Assembly (NCBI GenBank): GCA_014529385.2
Contig: CM043963.1
Span: 106,791,912 to 106,855,911, forward strand
Length of the DNA stretch: 64,000 nucleotides
Direction: 5' to 3'
Origin: Adiantum capillus-veneris
Lineage: Eukaryota; Streptophyta; Polypodiopsida; Polypodiales; Pteridaceae
Part shown: piece by piece, positions 60,360 to 64,000 of the stretch
Layout of the letters: every line of letters starts with the position of its first letter
How positions within the stretch are numbered: position 1 is the first letter of the stretch
Notes under the pieces: generated by a model
What the model saw: only the letters and a program-made list of their open reading frames with translations
What the model was told of the DNA's origin: nothing
Databases searched by the model: none
Translations under genes and position numbers: made by a program

Positions 60360-61123
60360 AGGCTTGACCTAATTAGGTCTCCAATCACAAGGCATACCAT
60401 GTTGAAGTGCAATGTTGAATTGGCCAACTTTTTGATCCCGTCACACACATCCTCAATAGTACAAAAAGAGGGCATACATGGGAGTGAACCATAACATGGA
60501 ATCTTTCCAGCAATTGGTTGCTGATATATTTGTCTACAATTTGCATATATATCCAGAAGACAAGTTATCAAAACTCTCAACCCGCTTGCCCCTCAAGTTT
60601 CTCCAAAATCTTCCATATGTTTGTGCCTTTTCTCGGACTAGAAAAAATTGATGCTTGACTTCCCATCTTCTTCTCTTCTTTTGAATCAATGCCGTGTATG
60701 TATGCAAATGACTTTGATAGTTGTCTTTGTCCATAGTTGCATTAAGCTTTATCAAGGACTTTCAAGCACCTTGGCATTCTTTATCAACCCACCCTTTTGC
60801 CTGATCTATCTTTGTTGATACCATGGATGTGCTTTATGGAAAACAATCTTCAAAACAAGAACAAATAAATTTCTTGAAAGCTTCCCATTTAGTTTCCAAT
60901 GGTACATGCTTTATGGAAAACCATCTTCAAAACAAGAACGAATAACTTTCTTGAAAGCTTCCATTTAGTTTCCAATGGTGCATCATATTGAAGCTTTGTC
61001 ATCCATAAATTTTGTTCAACCATTTCAATATACATTAGTGCCCTTTTGAAATGCATACAAAGTGATAACTTCTCTTCCCTTTGGCTGAGATTATCATGCT
61101 TAGTTGTTTCTCCACATGCAAGG

Positions 61124-61626
61124 TCATATACATAAGGTCCAATGGTCTAATTTTGGGGTCCATTGGCCAAGCGTAAAACTCTTTATGTGATACATGATGG
61201 TTTTGAACAGTAACATATAGTCAATCACACTATCAACATTGTGTTTTCTACATGTAAATCCATCACTTCCACTCCACAAAGATACGCCATTGGCAATGGG
61301 CATACTCGTGCAATTGCACATGTGTAAAAGTAACTTCCATAGTGATCCGACTCTTTCTCATCCATTGAAGTATGCTCATACAAGTGAACTTCCTCCAGCT
61401 CCCTTGAAATGTATTGCATATCGAATTGTTGAGTATCGCATTGCAATGTTTTTGTGCAAGCATTCATATCCTCAAAGACAATAACATCACATTTTCCTTT
61501 AAAATAAGCAATGTCCTCCTCTAAATAAAAAAATGACCAATATCTATCCATGCAAGAATAAAAGGGAGAATCATCATGAGGAATGTAGCAGCCCACTACA
61601 AAAATGGGTGCTCTTGTAGGTGTCAT
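61124..61626 (-). pseudogene. LINE B apurinic-type endonuclease fragment
   Basis: Two overlapping frames (61626-61225 and 61321-61124) carry VVGCYIPHDDSPFYSC, VIVFEDMNACTKT (LINE A has GDMNAR) and DSVIDYMLL. Substitution of GD by ED in the metal-binding motif and a frameshift near 61250 indicate decay. Confidence 0.75.
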
Positions 61627-62734
61627 AATTTTCAGCTATACATAGTATTTGTGCTTGTCATCTTTCACAATTGATACAAAATCTTCCAATCCTTTCTTAA
61701 CCATACATGCTACCCCTCCTTTCCCTCTTTGTTTCTTGAGATTCTTCGACCACATAAATGAATGTACATTGTAATCCTCCAACCCATTAATCCTTTGTGT
61801 ATCATGCTCTCAAATTTCAACAAGAAGGACATCGGCTTTGTGTGTTAGTTCATCTATGCCAATGCCCACATTCCATGGGTATCCATTGCAATCCAAAAAC
61901 ATACTTTCAATTGTAACTCCACCTCATAGGTCGCACATTCTTATTTTCTTGAGGGACTTTGCCTTCTCCTTGGGCACATTTTCTTCGTGAGAGATCTCCT
62001 TGTTTTTTAATTCCTCTCCTCATATGCCTTGCAATGCATATTTTGTTGCTTAATAATGTGACCTTCACATAAAAAACATTTTGTATCCCTCAAATAATCC
62101 AACTATTATCAAGGATAATCTTTCATTTGGTGTCATCTGGCATTGTGCATACAATTGGCCATTCTCTTGAGCAAGGAGCTCTTGCTTACCCACTCCATGT
62201 GCTCCGTAAACCATCACTCTTGACATGCCAAAGTGGGTTTTGAAGAAATATTTGATAACAATGGCAAGAGAAGGAGGTGTCTCTAACTTCTCTTTAAGAA
62301 TTCCACGAATAACAGTGTTCTTGGAATGTTGCTCCCGTTCAACTCCTCTACATCCACATTCTCAACATTCTTTGTTTGAGCCATAGCTTGCATGAGGGAG
62401 GAATTAGGAACCATATTGTTACCACATACATCAGCCCAAGATTTGTTTGTGCATACATTTTTCATGTCTCATACATCCTGGCTCATGGTGTCAAATTTCT
62501 TCTCTTTCAATACATGGTCATGCTCCACTTTTCTCATACGCTCATTCAAAGCATTCTAGTCCACAAGAGAGCATTTACATTCCTTGACTTCCTCTTCAAG
62601 TTGCATCAAATGTGTTGTTTGCATCTCAAGTGTCCTCTTGAGATTTTCATTCTCAACCACAAGAACCCTTAACGTGCCATTCTCCATTGCACTCCCGTAA
62701 ATCTTTACCTTGCTTGTTACCAATCTCGTGCAAC

Positions 62735-62737
<3 letters not shown>

Positions 62738-62782
<45 letters not shown>
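62738..62782. repeat. (GA)n microsatellite at the LINE B / right TIR junction
   Basis: GA run separating the 5' end of LINE B from the right TIR, mirror image of the CT run at the left TIR. Confidence 0.9.
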
Positions 62783-62905
62783 AGAGAGAAAAGATCTCTC
62801 CCAAAAGCTCGCTCCGATTTTTCCAATCACTCCATGGGTGAGCGTATTTGGTAAAGAAGGCATCTAGGAAATATCCCAAAAAAGCTCACTCTGAAGCTCC
62901 CTCGA
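62775..62905 (-). repeat. Right TIR of the LINE B-containing unit
   Basis: Inverted copy of 59280-59400; see the unit entry for shared blocks. Confidence 0.75.
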
Positions 62906-63500
62906 AACCAATCCCTGGGTGCAGCCACTTGAAGATCCAACGAGTGAGTTAGGCTTGAATTTTGATTGGAAAATGGTTTTTGATATGATCATGAAGTGGC
63001 AAATGAGGGTGGACAAACTAGTTGCAGTCAATCCCATAGACACAATTGAAGAAAAAGAAAGGACAAGTCAATCCCTACAAAACCAAATTGGAGAAGCCGG
63101 TTCTTGATAAACTAGTAAAAGGCATACAAGAATTATATTTGAATTTAAAAGCTGTAAAACTTAAAGGTAGAAGTGTAAGGGTTTTGCAGTAGAGCCCATG
63201 CCAACACACTCTAGAAGTGGTTAGGGAGGAGGGGCCATGCACTCATTCTTTCCTCTCTCCAAATGCCTTAGGAAGTTGGTTCAATATCCTACCAAAGGAT
63301 AATTGTAGAACTAGCAAATGGTAAAGGAGTCATTTCACAACATTTGGTGGGGCTAATGGAATTTGAGTTAAGGGGACATCAAACTTGTTGCCACTTGAGT
63401 ACTTTACGTTTGAGAATTTACAAAAGAATCCTAGGAATGGACAAGTTTACCTAGAAAGGAAATCTTAACTTTAGGGATGTTCGCGGCTTAGACATCCTTG
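62906..63500 (+). other. Unassigned stretch before the integrase fragment
   Basis: A 62-codon open frame at 62919-63107 (FDWKMVFDMIMKWQMRVDKL) is not recognised. The rest shows no gene, although it may be the decayed pol upstream of the integrase that follows. Confidence 0.35.
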
Positions 63501-64000
63501 TTCAAGGAAAAATGGAAAACCTAAAGCTCTTCTAGTCAAAGCCAATAGACTTTTGAAAGGCTTACAGAAGGGACTTGAAAGTTACAACCTCTGGCACAAA
63601 TGAAGTGGAGATGCCTTAGTATGGATTTTGTAACCGGAGTTCTCATTGTGTAAGGAGGCTATGACTCTACCTTTGTGAGAGCGGTCATGCTCACTAAAGT
63701 AGCCCATCTATTTCTAGTCAAGACAACCTTCTCTTCTTTTGATATTAGCCTCTTATTCATCAAAGAGATCTTGAACTTCCAAAAAGGATTGTGAGCGATA
63801 GAGATGCAAAATTCACATCCAAATTTTGGACTTCTCTTTTTCAAGCTATTGGAATACCCTTATTTTTTAGTACAACATACCATCCTCAAACTGATGGTCA
63901 GATTGAAAGAGTAAATCCAGTCATCAAGGACATCCTTAGAGATTATTTCTCTTAAGAACCTCACAAATGGATCCAATACCTTCTTTTGGTGGAGTTTACT
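63500..64000 (+). pseudogene. Ty3/gypsy integrase fragment (frameshifted, cut by window edge)
   Basis: Plus-strand frames in succession read LLQPLAQM-like and CLSMDFVTGV (first catalytic Asp region), then MLTKVAHLFLVKTTFSS. After a frameshift come LPKRIVSDRDAKFTSKFW (second Asp), FFSTTYHPQTDGQIERVN (third catalytic residue, Glu) and DYFS, a stop, then EPHKWIQYLL. The wording SMDFVTG and SDRDAKFTSKFW is that of chromovirus-type gypsy integrases and differs from the giant element's integrase, so this is another family. The element runs off the right edge. Confidence 0.85.

Larger units (their letters stand above)
59560..62725 (-). mobile_element. LINE B: second copy of the LINE family, 3'-truncated
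   Basis: It parallels LINE A from about 46400 down to 43198 in order and sequence. ORF1 coiled coil and RRM remnants lie at 62700-61990, the endonuclease at 61626-61124 (VVGCYIPHDDSPFY, VIVFEDMNACTKT, DSVIDYMLL) and RT at 60359-59829. It stops at the point matching LINE A 43198, so the RT thumb, C-terminus and 3' end are missing. That is unlike ordinary LINE copies, which lose the 5' end. There is a local duplication near 60840-60960. The YADD box reads HANN (near 59800). Confidence 0.8.
59280..62905. mobile_element. TIR-flanked unit containing a truncated LINE
   Basis: Sequences 59280-59400 and 62775-62905 are inverted copies of about 130 bp and roughly 80% identity by eye. Shared blocks include TTTTTTGGGATATT, CCTAGATG, TCTTTACCAAA and AGCTTTTGGGAGAGA, each arm leading inward to a CT/GA tract. 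The space between is filled by LINE B. No transposase is inside and no clear target duplication was found, so it may be a non-autonomous TIR or foldback element that captured or received the LINE. Confidence 0.6.

Noticed and set aside
59271-62920. A 9-bp target duplication for the second TIR unit
   Set aside because: Nine-mers on either side of several possible TIR ends were compared and none matched, so it is not called a Mutator-like element.

Overview
This window is a land-plant nuclear region made almost entirely of nested transposable elements. Signs of a plant are Ty3/gypsy elements of Athila/Tat-like type with tRNA-Asp-like primer sites, a Ty1/copia element with an initiator-Met primer site, L1-type LINEs, a Mutator-like transposase ending in a SWIM zinc finger, and GT-AG introns of about 70-100 bp. 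Long GA/CT tracts and G or C homopolymers are abundant. I infer a large, repeat-rich genome, perhaps a fern or another non-flowering plant, but nothing here fixes the species. No rRNA gene, tRNA gene or CRISPR array was seen.

Layout. (1) 1-7879, minus strand: a decayed Ty3/gypsy element that runs off the left edge, with RT start, protease, gag, leader, primer site and a 1.24-kb LTR. (2) 7880-11478 and 50948 to about 56400: the two halves of an old LTR retroelement, split by (3) a Mutator-like DNA transposon, 11488-50938. That transposon has TIRs and a 9-bp target duplication, TTTGAAAGG. Its own cargo is a multi-exon minus-strand gene encoding a ParB-like domain plus a DNA-methyltransferase-like domain (37159 to about 33410, possibly ending near 12140) and a divergently transcribed SWIM-type transposase (46934-50262). 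(4) Nested inside it are a 5'-truncated copia (gag at 33408-32553, 3' LTR ending at 12698), which is itself split by (5) a giant 19.57-kb gypsy element (12823-32389, TSD gtgtg), a deleted copia (37575-41004), a G/C and GA low-complexity block, and a near-complete LINE (about 46550-42066, minus). (6) 59280-62905: a second TIR pair bracketing a 3'-truncated, RT-dead LINE copy. (7) 63560-64000: a gypsy integrase fragment that runs off the right edge.

The giant gypsy element is unusual. Its gag-pol is one long frame, broken by stops, that continues past the integrase into a second retropepsin-like domain. Its integrase has two tandem HHCC modules. It carries a third coding block near the 3' LTR for a long coiled-coil protein, and a possible splice donor just before gag and acceptor just before that block suggest env-like expression. 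Diverged repeats of about 297 bp, each centred on the palindrome AGTCTATCGCGATAGACT, precede both gag and the third block.

The two most novel candidates are the Mutator-like element carrying a ParB-methyltransferase gene and the palindrome/second-protease/3'-ORF architecture of the giant retrotransposon. Most copies carry stops or frameshifts, so they are described as pseudogenes unless intact.
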